The notes beneath the pieces were generated by a model, which searched no databases, had not been told where the DNA came from, and saw only the letters and a list, made by a program, of their open reading frames with translations. A DNA stretch of 16,097 bases from NCBI GenBank assembly GCA_025677815.1, contig JAIXMP010000094.1, positions 1 to 16,097 of the forward strand, in the 5' to 3' direction. Both the position numbers and the translations under genes were made by a program. Numbering within the stretch: position 1 is the first letter of the stretch; every line of letters starts with the position of its first letter. This document shows positions 9,480-16,097 of this stretch, one piece after another. This stretch comes from Phascolomyces articulosus. Its lineage: Eukaryota > Mucoromycota > Mucoromycetes > Mucorales > Lichtheimiaceae.

Positions 9480-10247
9480 CTGGAGCATTTTATTAAATAA
9501 AGTACATCAGATATCTATCTGTGGTATAGATAAGAATTAATGACAAAGAGAGATGGAGACAGAAGAAGCCTTGTGAGAATCAATATATATTTATTATAAT
9601 GATAAAGATGATAATAAAGATAATTATATTCTAGTTTTACAAGTACAGTATTTATATATTTTCTTATCCATGCCACTTAATCATTGATCATGGTAGTTTG
9701 TTATATTGTATTTGTTTGATATAACGGATATATATTATAGGTAGTGTTTATGGTGATATAACACAACATGAGGAGAAATAATTATATTTGTTATACATAT
9801 ATATATTTGTTGACCATTAGTCATTGGATGATTATTATTACTTTTATGCTCTTACTTATACAATGAGAAGGTATAGTAGTATTTGTGTATTATTTGATAA
9901 TTATTGTGTATAGGATATTATACCAGGATTATTATTATTGTATTATTATTGGAATGAGGATTATGTGAGGCAACTGATATTATTTATTTATATTATTATT
10001 TATTATTTGTGATAACACGATGTAGTAGAATCGGTGATAATATATATGAGAAGAAGTGTGGATATGTAAATATGCCATACCATCCTAATTTCTTATTATT
10101 ACCTTTGTAGTATTATTCTTCATGATCTTATTTACCTATGTCGCTATTATTCTTTATGGTCAGATTCTCCTTCATGGTTATATTACTTCTGTGTGGTCCT
10201 TACTATAAATTGATCTTTGTGGTTTCTATCTATAAAAAAAATACAAC

Positions 10248-10633
10248 TGTCGTAGCAGAATTATCGGTGTTACCCTTTTCCTTTTTTTGGATACTTCTTG
10301 TACAATTATTTTATATCTAAAAATAATCATTTTTAATAATTCTTCCGTATACTTCTTGCTGGGCACATTATTACATCATAACTATTATCAGCGTTATTGC
10401 CAAGATGTGTAGCATCCATCATCACTATTTTTAATATTAACGTCATTGCCAAGAAACAAAGTATTACTAGCAACCATCCATATTATTAGTATTATCTGTC
10501 ATAACCAGAAAACATATAAATATCCTCTCATCATTAAACAATAAAAAAGGATCTTTACGTTCTCTTTAAAATATCTTATTATCTTTATTATTCCTATTGG
10601 CTATGGTATTATCCGCCAAAAATAATTACGACA
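10248..10633 (+). repeat. Solo LTR 'C', 386 bp (Gypsy-2 family, full-length form)
   Basis: It starts TGTCGTAGCAG and ends AATTACGACA with inverted tips TGTCGTA/TACGACA. CAAC flanks it at 10244-10247 and 10634-10637. Its first 75 bp are identical to the Gypsy-2 LTR and its last 66 bp differ from the two Gypsy-2 copies by one and two transitions. It has 248 bp between these parts that Gypsy-2 lacks. It is inserted one base before the end of LTR B-right. Confidence 0.92.
10515..10522 (+). promoter_or_regulatory. TATA box in LTR C, in the segment missing from Gypsy-2
   Basis: TATAAATA followed by a purine-rich AATAAAAAAGGA stretch, like the TATA region of the other LTRs. It lies within the 248 bp (about 10320-10567) that is deleted in both Gypsy-2 LTRs. 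Confidence 0.5.
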
Positions 10634-10645
10634 CAACAGTCACAA

Positions 10646-10783
10646 TGTCGTAATTATTTTTGGCAGATAATACCGTAGCCAATAGGAATAATAAAGATAA
10701 TAAGATATTTTTAGATATAAAATAATTGTACAAGAAGTATCCAAAAAAAGGAAAAGGGTAACACCGATAATTCTGCTACGACA
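10646..10783 (-). repeat. 3' LTR of Gypsy-2, 138 bp
   Basis: Sense strand TGTCGTAGC to AATTACGACA. It matches the 5' LTR except for three transitions. Compared with LTR C it lacks an internal 248 bp; the join is at a shared AAAATA, suggesting a microhomology deletion. It lies tail to tail with LTR C, forming a 66-bp inverted repeat across 12 bp. Confidence 0.95.
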
Positions 10784-10796
10784 ATATCCTCCCCTC
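10784..10796 (-). other. Polypurine tract of Gypsy-2
   Basis: Sense GAGGGGAGGATAT directly before the 3' LTR and overlapping the TGA (10795-10797) that ends the full pol frame. Expected primer site for plus-strand DNA synthesis. Confidence 0.8.
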
Positions 10797-11154
10797 AGAA
10801 TGTTGTATGTCCTCGAACAACAGCAATTCGATCAGCAGCTTCCAGATGACGACGTTCCGCAACGCGGACAGCAGTAGGATCATACCATGGATCAGTCAGT
10901 GGTTGTCTACCAACATGAATTGGACGCAAACGATCAGTGTGGACCTAAGAAGAATAAACTTGACCATTAAGATCTTGAAGTTGGTAAATGTCAGTGTCTG
11001 GATTAGATGCAATAATTTTGAAAGGGCCTTTCCAGTTGAATTCGAGGCTCAGTTTGTTTTCATGACGCATTAAAACATAGTCATTAATGGCAAACTTTTG
11101 AGGCTTTAAAAGGGAATCCCAGCGAGCTTTATCTTGAGCGGCATTATTTTTTAG
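10795..11154 (-). pseudogene. C-terminal part of Gypsy-2 integrase, cut off by premature stops
   Basis: The pol frame continues past the TGA at 11155-11157 for about 119 codons to TGA 10795-10797. The text matches the Gypsy-1 tail: LSLEFNWKGPFKII is the GPY/F module found at the C-terminus of many Ty3/Gypsy integrases, followed by VHTDRLRPIH. A second premature stop, TAG 10945-10947, sits where Gypsy-1 keeps Trp (the LWVYTDH block). The TGA at 11155 also probably replaces Trp, by comparison of the KARWD-type context. The module normally helps integrase multimerise and bind its target, so its loss should disable integration by this copy. Confidence 0.85.
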
Positions 11155-14100
11155 TCATTGTTCTGCTAATGCACGAGCTTGGCGTAATTGTCGCACTTCA
11201 AGCACACGGCCAGAGACTTCAGGTATAGCATTGGAATCAGGGTCAGGTAAAGTAACAAAAGGACGTAGGTGGTCACCAGGCAAGCAAGGTTCTTGACTAT
11301 ATACTAAAAAAAATGGACTAAAACCAGTGGTGCGATGTTTGCGAATACGACAAGCAAAAACGGCAGGCTCCACAAATTCATCCCATTGATGTATATGGCC
11401 TTGAACATATTTACGGATCATTTGCTTGAGAATACCATTAGTTCGTTCAACCTTCGCATTGGTACGGGCATGGAAAGCAGAAGTCAGAAGGTGTTTTGTT
11501 TTAAGGCGGCCAAGATAAAAGCTAAGGACTTTGGACATGAAATTTGCACCACGATCAGTTAAAATTTCTGATGGACAGCCAAAATTCAAAACAATTTCTT
11601 CGTATATAAAATTGGCAATAGCTTCACCAGTGGCATCCGGGACACAGCGGCAAATAACCCAATTGGTGGCATAATCCATGGCAACAAGTAACCAACGATT
11701 ACCTTTAACAGTGGTAGGCAATTCCCCAATAAAATCTAAATGCCAACGAGAAAAGGCAGGCGGAACATCCAATGGTTTCATGGGAGCATGGTAAATATTA
11801 CGGCCAGCGTTAGAAGCAAGTTGACATTGAGGACAAGAAGACAACCAATCTTGAATATCCGAGTGCATATTAGGCCACCAGTAACATTTGTGTAAAATGT
11901 CATATACTGTAGTCTTGCCTGCATGACCAAACGATTTATGGGAATCTTGTACCAAGTCTGCTCGATGGGAAAATAAAACATAACAAACTTGTTTTAGTTC
12001 TTGACCAATCTTGACCTTGCGAAATACCATGCCATTATGCACCACAAACTTATCCTTGTGCTTCTGAAGTAAATCTTTATACATGGATGGCCAATTGTCT
12101 TCAGGAAGGGCATAGAACTTGGGCCAATCCAATTCTTGAATAGACTTGACAGCATATAAGTAATTTGGTTCTAATGATTTTTCTTCAGTCACACAAGCAG
12201 GACCATCCCGCCTTGACAGTAGATCCGGTACATGATTATCTTTACCAGGTTTATACTGTATATTTGGATCATATAATTCGATCTCAGCGATCCAACGGGT
12301 CAGACGAGGGGTTGGCTTCTTTTGTGAGCGGAAATACTTGAGTGGATGGTGGTCACTAAGGACAATATATTCTCTGCCTTCAATAAAACATCGCCATTGT
12401 CGCAGACAGTGTAAGATGGCTAACAGCTCGCGCTCTTGCGTTGGGAACAGACGCTCTGAAGAAGAAAATTTCTTGGACTCGAAAGCCAAAGGGTGCATCG
12501 ATCCATCAGGCCCTTGCTGCAATAATACACCTCCAGCACCAAAATCAGATGCATCAGTTTCGATCACATAAGGCAGTTCCGGATTGGGTGGCAACAATAA
12601 GGGGGCAGCAGTCATGCGGTCTTTGATTTTTAAAAAGGCCTCCTCACAAGCATCACTCCAAATAATGGCACGTCTTTTTGCACCAGTTCCTTTTGTCAAT
12701 TCAGTCAGTGGAGCAGCAATCGACGCAAAACCTTGAATGAACCGACGATAATGAGAAGCCAAACCAATAAATTGTCGAACCTCTTGCACATTTGTTGGTC
12801 TTGGCCACTCTTGTACTGCTTTAATTTTTGCTTTGGAAGGTAAAATACCCGACGACGAAACACGAAAACCAACAAAGTCTAATTCTTCCTTGAAGAAGTC
12901 GCACTTCTTTAAATTCGCAATAAGCTTGTTCTCCCAAAGACGATCCAACACCTGTCGCACATGACGTTCGTGTTCCTGACGAGACTTACTGAAAATCAAA
13001 ATGTCATCAAGATAGCACATAGCCGACTTATCCAGAAGATCACCAAGAACTGAATTCATCAAACGTTGGAAAGTTGGGGGTGCATTCGTCAGGCCAAATG
13101 GAAGTACAACAAACTCATAGCAGCCCCATCGAGTCCCAAAACTTGTTTTAGGAATATCATTTTCAGTGATACGAACTTGATGATATCCACTTTTTAGATC
13201 GATGCTTGAAAAATATTGCGCGCCAGATAACCTTTCTAGGCATTCATCAATTCTCGGTAATGGAGTAGATTGTCGTTTAGTCAGACGATTCACTGCACGA
13301 TAATCCACACACATTCTCATACTGCCATCAGCTTTGCGGACGAATAAAACAGGAGAACTCCAGTCAGAGGTACTAGGACGGATTAATCCCAAATCGAGCA
13401 ACTCCTTCAGTTGACGACGTAACTCATCCAATTCCAAAGGACTCATTTTGAATGGTGGTCGTGAAATTGGATCAGCATCACCTGTGTCAATTGCATGTTC
13501 CACATCCCATACTGGTGGTAAACCTGGAAGCTTATCTTGAAACACATCCTTGTATTCTGTAATCAATGCCTCGACGTCCTTGTTTGGCAACGTCTTTGAT
13601 TTGATATCTTCTGGCTTGACATAACACAAAAACAGTTCCTTGATATTCTTTGCACGATCCAAACGTTGTACTTGACGGTGGGATAATAGGTAAGACAGTT
13701 CTGGGATTGAGCGCTTATGATGAGGACGTAGAATATATTCTTGATTATTTTTGTTAACCTTCCATATATCGAGCTCCCAATCAGGTGTAGGTTGGACAGT
13801 CTTAAGCCAATCACGACCAAGGATCAAATCAAATTTGGTATCGAGAACATACGCCACGACCTGATGTTTAAAGCCTTGTGCATCCAAAGCTAGTGTAGCT
13901 TGCTTGTTAATGGATAAGATATGACCACCAGCAGTTTCAACATCACGACCTTGTACAAATTTGGTTGGTAATCCCATAGCGATTTCAGATGACACATACG
14001 ATCCCGTAGCACCACAATCAATCAAAACCTTCACATCACGACCATTATACGACATCAAATACAGTGGCAATTCGGTTTCTTTTATTGATAATAACGAGTC

Positions 14101-14379
14101 AAAATAATCACTATCTTTTTCTAATGTTTGTGCCAATAATTCAGATTCCGCATCTTGTTCCTCAGACAAATTGATCAACTCTCCTTCTGGCACCACTCGT
14201 TCTTCTTTTTGGATAGCATTAAGGGATGGAAATGAACGCGAAGGGACTCCCTTTAATCCCGACGCGTTTGGCCTTTTCCCTGGTACGATTGTCCTTGATA
14301 TTGGTTTTTGGATCGATTTTGATGGCGGGGAGATGAACAGAAACGAGCAATGTGACCAAGGCCACCACAATTGTAACAA
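11155..14379 (-). CDS. pol: Gypsy-2 pol: protease, reverse transcriptase, RNase H, integrase
   Basis: Open for 1074 codons. The first 35 are an out-of-frame reading of gag; pol proper should begin near codon 36 after the -1 shift at 14274. Domains in order (residue numbers of this open frame): aspartic protease with IDCGATGSYV (Asp121) and ILGRDWL (186-192); RT about 310-510 with IDLKSGYHQVRI and the YLDD catalytic box at 456-459; RNase H about 603-720 with ETDASDFGAGG (Asp609) and SDHHPL (Asp676); integrase zinc finger H814-H819-C849-C852; integrase core D882, D942, E978 with D-59-D and 35-E spacing. All catalytic residues are present. The frame ends at TGA 11155-11157, about 119 codons before the natural end. 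It copies element RNA to DNA in the particle and integrates it. Confidence 0.95.
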   Translation of the reverse strand: MLQLWWPWSHCSFLFISPPSKSIQKPISRTIVPGKRPNASGLKGVPSRSFPSLNAIQKEERVVPEGELINLSEEQDAESELLAQTLEKDSDYFDSLLSIKETELPLYLMSYNGRDVKVLIDCGATGSYVSSEIAMGLPTKFVQGRDVETAGGHILSINKQATLALDAQGFKHQVVAYVLDTKFDLILGRDWLKTVQPTPDWELDIWKVNKNNQEYILRPHHKRSIPELSYLLSHRQVQRLDRAKNIKELFLCYVKPEDIKSKTLPNKDVEALITEYKDVFQDKLPGLPPVWDVEHAIDTGDADPISRPPFKMSPLELDELRRQLKELLDLGLIRPSTSDWSSPVLFVRKADGSMRMCVDYRAVNRLTKRQSTPLPRIDECLERLSGAQYFSSIDLKSGYHQVRITENDIPKTSFGTRWGCYEFVVLPFGLTNAPPTFQRLMNSVLGDLLDKSAMCYLDDILIFSKSRQEHERHVRQVLDRLWENKLIANLKKCDFFKEELDFVGFRVSSSGILPSKAKIKAVQEWPRPTNVQEVRQFIGLASHYRRFIQGFASIAAPLTELTKGTGAKRRAIIWSDACEEAFLKIKDRMTAAPLLLPPNPELPYVIETDASDFGAGGVLLQQGPDGSMHPLAFESKKFSSSERLFPTQERELLAILHCLRQWRCFIEGREYIVLSDHHPLKYFRSQKKPTPRLTRWIAEIELYDPNIQYKPGKDNHVPDLLSRRDGPACVTEEKSLEPNYLYAVKSIQELDWPKFYALPEDNWPSMYKDLLQKHKDKFVVHNGMVFRKVKIGQELKQVCYVLFSHRADLVQDSHKSFGHAGKTTVYDILHKCYWWPNMHSDIQDWLSSCPQCQLASNAGRNIYHAPMKPLDVPPAFSRWHLDFIGELPTTVKGNRWLLVAMDYATNWVICRCVPDATGEAIANFIYEEIVLNFGCPSEILTDRGANFMSKVLSFYLGRLKTKHLLTSAFHARTNAKVERTNGILKQMIRKYVQGHIHQWDEFVEPAVFACRIRKHRTTGFSPFFLVYSQEPCLPGDHLRPFVTLPDPDSNAIPEVSGRVLEVRQLRQARALAEQ
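14235..14280 (-). promoter_or_regulatory. Programmed -1 ribosomal frameshift signal, gag to pol
   Basis: In the gag frame the sequence reads CAG GGA AAA GGC, so G_GGA_AAA (14274-14280) is a canonical X_XXY_YYZ slippery heptamer. Five nt downstream a stem begins: AACGCG (14263-14268) pairs with CGCGTT (14235-14240), and an inner AAGGG/CCCTT with a 3-nt loop stacks on it across a 9-nt bulge. Slippage by -1 here places the ribosome exactly in the pol frame (next codons AGG CCA AAC). Gag ends seven codons after the heptamer at 14253. Slip efficiency is unknown. Confidence 0.75.
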
Positions 14380-15353
14380 TCCTTGTTATCAATATTACCA
14401 CCACCACGCACATAATTACCACCGCGCCAGTTGTTACTACCACGTCCTGCTGACCGCCAATTGAATCCTTGTTGTCTTGGTCGAATAGCATCCAAATCCA
14501 TTGGTGCAACACCAGATGAGCAGAGATATTCGGGTACACCTTGTTGTCGGTATTGCTGTTGGAAAGGTGGATGACTCTTTTCAGATAGGATAGACTGAGT
14601 GTGTTGTTGTGCAGCTTCAACAGCTAAAGCTAATCGCATTGCCTCATCTGCCGAGGTTGGGAACCGGGTCATTACTTGTAACCGAATGGTAGGATTCAAC
14701 CCACGTTGAAAGCGATCCAAGGCTTCTTCATCCGTCATCGTTGATACTGATGACCAGGCAGCTTGGAATTGTGACACATAAAGTGCTACTGTACTATCCT
14801 GGAATAACGCGGCTAAACGATCATGAGCCAATTGAGTATGATTTGGGGGACTGAAATTGGCAAGGAAACGTTTCCTGAACTCCATCCAATCAGTAATATC
14901 GGCCATTGCTTCTTGTTGGCGCTACCATGTGTCAGCCTCATCATGTAACAGAGTGGCAGCATAAGCTACGTATTTTTGCTTACTTAATTGAGCCATTTCC
15001 AGATATCGTTCAACAGACCTCACCCAACCAATGGCAGCATCCAAGCTTCGGTCACCATGATACATGTCGGGTTCACGAATACGGGCACGAAAAATAGGAG
15101 TGGTGTCTTTTTCTTCTTAGTTGCCATCCTTGTCTTCCTTATTTTTCTTGGATAATAACTCTGTCAATACTTGTATCAACGCCGTCATATCATTGTTCTG
15201 TTGTTCTTGCAGCATACTTGTAGGTGGATTTTCAAAATTAATTTCAGGTCTTGTAGTTGTTAAATCTTCGTCTTCGTCAGTAATCTCAAGGTCTTGTGTT
15301 CAGTAAGTTTGAAAATTGCTTGGGGGGTTGTATGGGTTATTATGGTTGGACAT
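14253..15353 (-). pseudogene. gag: Gypsy-2 gag, with three premature stops
   Basis: One continuous frame of 366 codons from ATG 15351-15353, which lies soon after the primer-binding site, to TAA 14253-14255. Stops interrupt the first 40 percent: TGA at codon 18 (15300-15302), TAA at codon 79 (15117-15119, a likely former CAA) and TAG at codon 144 (14922-14924, likely TGG). The remainder from Met150 (14906) is open for 217 codons. It has a Ty3-type capsid region with an MEFRKRFLANFSP block and a C-terminal zinc knuckle C-X2-C-X4-H-X4-C (open-frame residues 177, 180, 185, 190) in a Gly/Arg/Asn-rich nucleocapsid. The product would form the virus-like particle and bind element RNA. The 3' end overlaps pol, which is in the -1 frame. 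Confidence 0.88.
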
Positions 15354-15362
15354 GAACCTTTT

Positions 15363-15374
15363 CTTTCGCTACCA
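15363..15374 (-). other. Primer-binding site of Gypsy-2
   Basis: Two bases inside the 5' LTR the sense strand reads TGGTAGCGAAAG. The leading TGG complements the CCA tail of a tRNA, so the primer should be a tRNA ending CTTTCGCTACCA or at least CGCTACCA. An initiator Met tRNA is a common Ty3/Gypsy primer, but I cannot name the tRNA from this window. Confidence 0.75.
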
Positions 15375-15376
15375 AT

Positions 15377-15514
15377 TGTCATAATTATTTTTGGCGGATA
15401 ATACCATAGCCAATAGGAATAATAAAGATAATAAGATATTTTTAGATATAAAATAATTGTACAAGAAGTATCCAAAAAAAGGAAAAGGGTAACACCGATA
15501 ATTCTGCTACGACA
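15377..15514 (-). repeat. 5' LTR of Gypsy-2, 138 bp
   Basis: Sense TGTCGTAGC to AATTATGACA. It differs from the 3' LTR at three positions, all transitions. It carries the same 248-bp internal deletion relative to LTR C and so lacks the TATAAATA box seen in its relatives, which questions how the element is transcribed. Confidence 0.95.
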
Positions 15515-15522
15515 ACAACAAT

Positions 15523-15527
15523 AAAAA
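15523..15527 (-). terminator. Probable Pol III terminator of tRNA-Glu
   Basis: TTTTT on the minus strand, 32-36 nt past the tRNA 3' end, is the first run of four or more T downstream of the gene. The Gypsy-2 TSD begins five bases beyond it. Confidence 0.65.
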
Positions 15528-15558
15528 TTACATAAATAAATATATATTTATGTGCTAC

Positions 15559-15630
15559 TTCCCCCACCGGGAATTGAACCCGGGCCACCTGTGTGAAAGA
15601 CAGGGATCCTAGCCACTAGACCATAGAGGA
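15559..15630 (-). tRNA. tRNA-Glu (UUC)
   Basis: 72 nt, no intron. The acceptor stem TCCTCTA/TGGGGGA pairs over 7 bp with two G:U pairs; discriminator A at 15559. The anticodon arm CCTGT-CTTTCAC-ACAGG gives anticodon UUC. The T arm contains GGTTCAATTCC, matching the B-box, and the D arm TGGTCTAGTGG matches the A-box region typical of eukaryotic tRNA-Glu. CCA is not encoded, as expected for a nuclear gene. It decodes Glu codons GAA/GAG. Its 3' flank is the apparent target for repeated retrotransposon insertion. Confidence 0.97.
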
Positions 15631-15632
15631 AA

Positions 15633-15694
15633 GACAATTTTGTCGTGTCTGAGACGAATTTTGAAAGAAATTCGTCATCAGCTGGTCACGTGAC
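15633..15694. promoter_or_regulatory. Upstream flank of tRNA-Glu: hairpins and a CACGTG palindrome
   Basis: Just 5' of the tRNA gene lie GACAATTTTGTC (15633-15644), a 9-bp perfect hairpin GACGAATTT/AAATTCGTC with a 6-nt loop (15653-15676), and the 10-bp palindrome GTCACGTGAC (15685-15694). CACGTG is the E-box bound by fungal bHLH factors such as Cbf1 and related proteins. Whether it controls the tRNA gene or something to the right cannot be told. Confidence 0.3.
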
Positions 15695-15938
15695 TTCAAG
15701 ACAATGATTCAAACCTAAGAACCTAGGTCGACCAACTAGATCGTGTTAGTGAAATGTTTCTCCTAAAGGTTTATCTATAGATAGATAGGTTGATCAACTA
15801 TCCTATTTTTGATAATCCCTATCTATCTTAATATTATATTGTCCCCTTATTACCCTAGATAATTATAATCATAGTATCTATAAATATCTTCTTAAAAATA
15901 ACAGATATAGTATTCCTTATATAATAATACACTATAAA
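15695..15938. other. AT-rich intergenic DNA, no gene seen
   Basis: No coding frame or RNA gene recognised. It contains an inverted pair GATAGATAGG (15780-15789) and CCTATCTATC (15818-15827) around the palindrome GTTGATCAAC. These may be remnants of a small inverted-repeat element. Confidence 0.5.
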
Positions 15939-16049
15939 TTTATTTAGGAATCAGGAAGTCAAATAGTACCTGATTCTCATCCTGATTCCTAAATAAAAAG
16001 TATTGTTCTATAAGAATCAGGTACTTTTTGAGTTCCTGATTCCTAAATA
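15939..16049. repeat. Interleaved inverted repeats
   Basis: Arm a, TTTATTTAGGAATCAGGA (15939-15956), is perfectly complementary to 15980-15997 and matches a third copy in the latter orientation at 16033-16049. A second pair, AGTACCTGATTCT (15965-15977) and AGAATCAGGTACT (16013-16025), is interleaved with it. The order a-b-a'-b'-a'' allows two alternative foldings. No open frame is present. Confidence 0.8.
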
Positions 16050-16097
16050 CAAATTAGTAAAAAGAAATTAGGGGTATCAACCTAGTTGTCTACATAT

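Larger units (their letters stand above)
7696..10638 (+). repeat. Solo LTR 'B-right' (long form), carrying two nested insertions
   Basis: It starts TGTTATAACC at 7696 and ends ATACAACA at 10638. GTCA flanks it on both sides (7692-7695 and 10639-10642), a 4-bp TSD. Inside are the Harbinger-like transposon and, one base before the end, solo LTR C. Without these it is about 0.99 kb. From about 9466 to 10247 it aligns with the reverse complement of LTR A3, giving a long inverted repeat in the window. Its first 90 bp or so resemble LTR C. Confidence 0.8.
10646..15514 (-). mobile_element. Full-length Ty3/Gypsy retrotransposon 'Gypsy-2', 4869 bp
   Basis: Two 138-bp LTRs bound the element. In sense order: 5' LTR (15377-15514), primer-binding site, gag, -1 frameshift signal, pol in the order protease-RT-RNase H-integrase (the Ty3/Gypsy order), polypurine tract and 3' LTR (10646-10783). 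ACAA at 10642-10645 and 15515-15518 is a 4-bp TSD. The LTRs differ at 3 of 138 positions, all transitions, which indicates fairly recent insertion. Five premature stops in gag and pol mean this copy cannot make full proteins by itself. No chromodomain is seen at the integrase C-terminus. It is 40 bp from the 3' end of tRNA-Glu. Confidence 0.96.

Noticed and set aside
5469..10320. Similar short peptides (a VSTYKKYD-like motif) encoded at 5469-5654, 7277-7486 and 10138-10320
   Set aside because: They are translations of the shared 3' end of related LTRs, on whichever strand the LTR lies. Shared DNA, not a conserved protein.
10807..11073. Plus-strand 88-codon frame
   Set aside because: It is antisense to the integrase C-terminal region of Gypsy-2, whose match to Gypsy-1 explains the sequence.
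10795..11154. Chromodomain at the integrase C-terminus
   Set aside because: The tail has a GPY/F-type module but no aromatic-cage pattern, so I do not class the element as a chromovirus.
14219..14620. Minus-strand 133-codon frame overlapping gag and pol
   Set aside because: It is a shadow frame of the zinc-knuckle region with no motif of its own.
14253..14906. Met at 14906 as the true start of gag
   Set aside because: The same frame runs upstream to an ATG at 15351-15353 near the primer-binding site, broken only by three nonsense codons, and the upstream text reads as Gag sequence.

Overview
The window reads as a gene-poor, transposon-packed piece of a fungal nuclear genome. The organism is probably an early-diverging fungus such as a Mucoromycota, inferred from the style of the Ty3/Gypsy polyprotein and the very AT-rich surroundings; no single host protein proves it. 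The only host gene I can support is a tRNA-Glu(UUC) at 15559-15630 on the minus strand. Nearly everything from 1634 to 15514 is transposable elements, many nested, and most boundaries can be read from target-site duplications (TSDs).

Layout. 1-1284: AT-rich, low-complexity DNA with no gene seen. 1285-1567: a minisatellite built on a 22-bp unit. 1634-3415: the 3' half (RNase H and integrase) of a degraded Ty3/Gypsy element, 'Gypsy-1'. Its 3' LTR (3432-5485) is split by a dead Tc1-type DD34E transposon (3490-5106). 5486-5523: the tip of an inverted LTR, 'B-left'. 5531-7688: a minus-strand solo LTR 'A3' with a 4-bp TSD, itself holding a 740-bp MULE-like non-autonomous element (6285-7024, 9-bp TSD) and another solo LTR 'A2' (7291-7683). 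7696-10638: a plus-strand solo LTR 'B-right' holding a compact PIF/Harbinger-like DNA transposon with an intact 446-aa transposase, and solo LTR 'C' (10248-10633). 10646-15514: a full-length minus-strand Ty3/Gypsy element, 'Gypsy-2', with 138-bp LTRs, primer-binding site, gag, a -1 frameshift signal, pol, polypurine tract and a 4-bp TSD. 15559-15630: tRNA-Glu. 15631-16097: AT-rich DNA with several hairpins and no gene.

Main result. When the insertions are removed one by one, six independent LTR insertion sites (B-left, A3, A2, B-right, C and Gypsy-2) fall within about 40-55 bp downstream of the tRNA-Glu 3' end, just past its Pol III oligo-T terminator. Three of the TSDs tile a continuous 10-bp stretch. 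This looks like a tRNA-gene-targeted Ty3-like family that repeatedly integrates on the 3' side of one tRNA gene, each new copy pushing older ones away.

The dead copies (Gypsy-1, the Tc1 element, parts of Gypsy-2) carry nonsense codons that largely replace Trp or Gln with TAG or TAA, the pattern left by CpA-to-TpA transitions as in RIP-like mutation. Gypsy-2 also lacks the LTR segment that carries the conserved TATAAATA box in related LTRs, so it may have been mobilised in trans.
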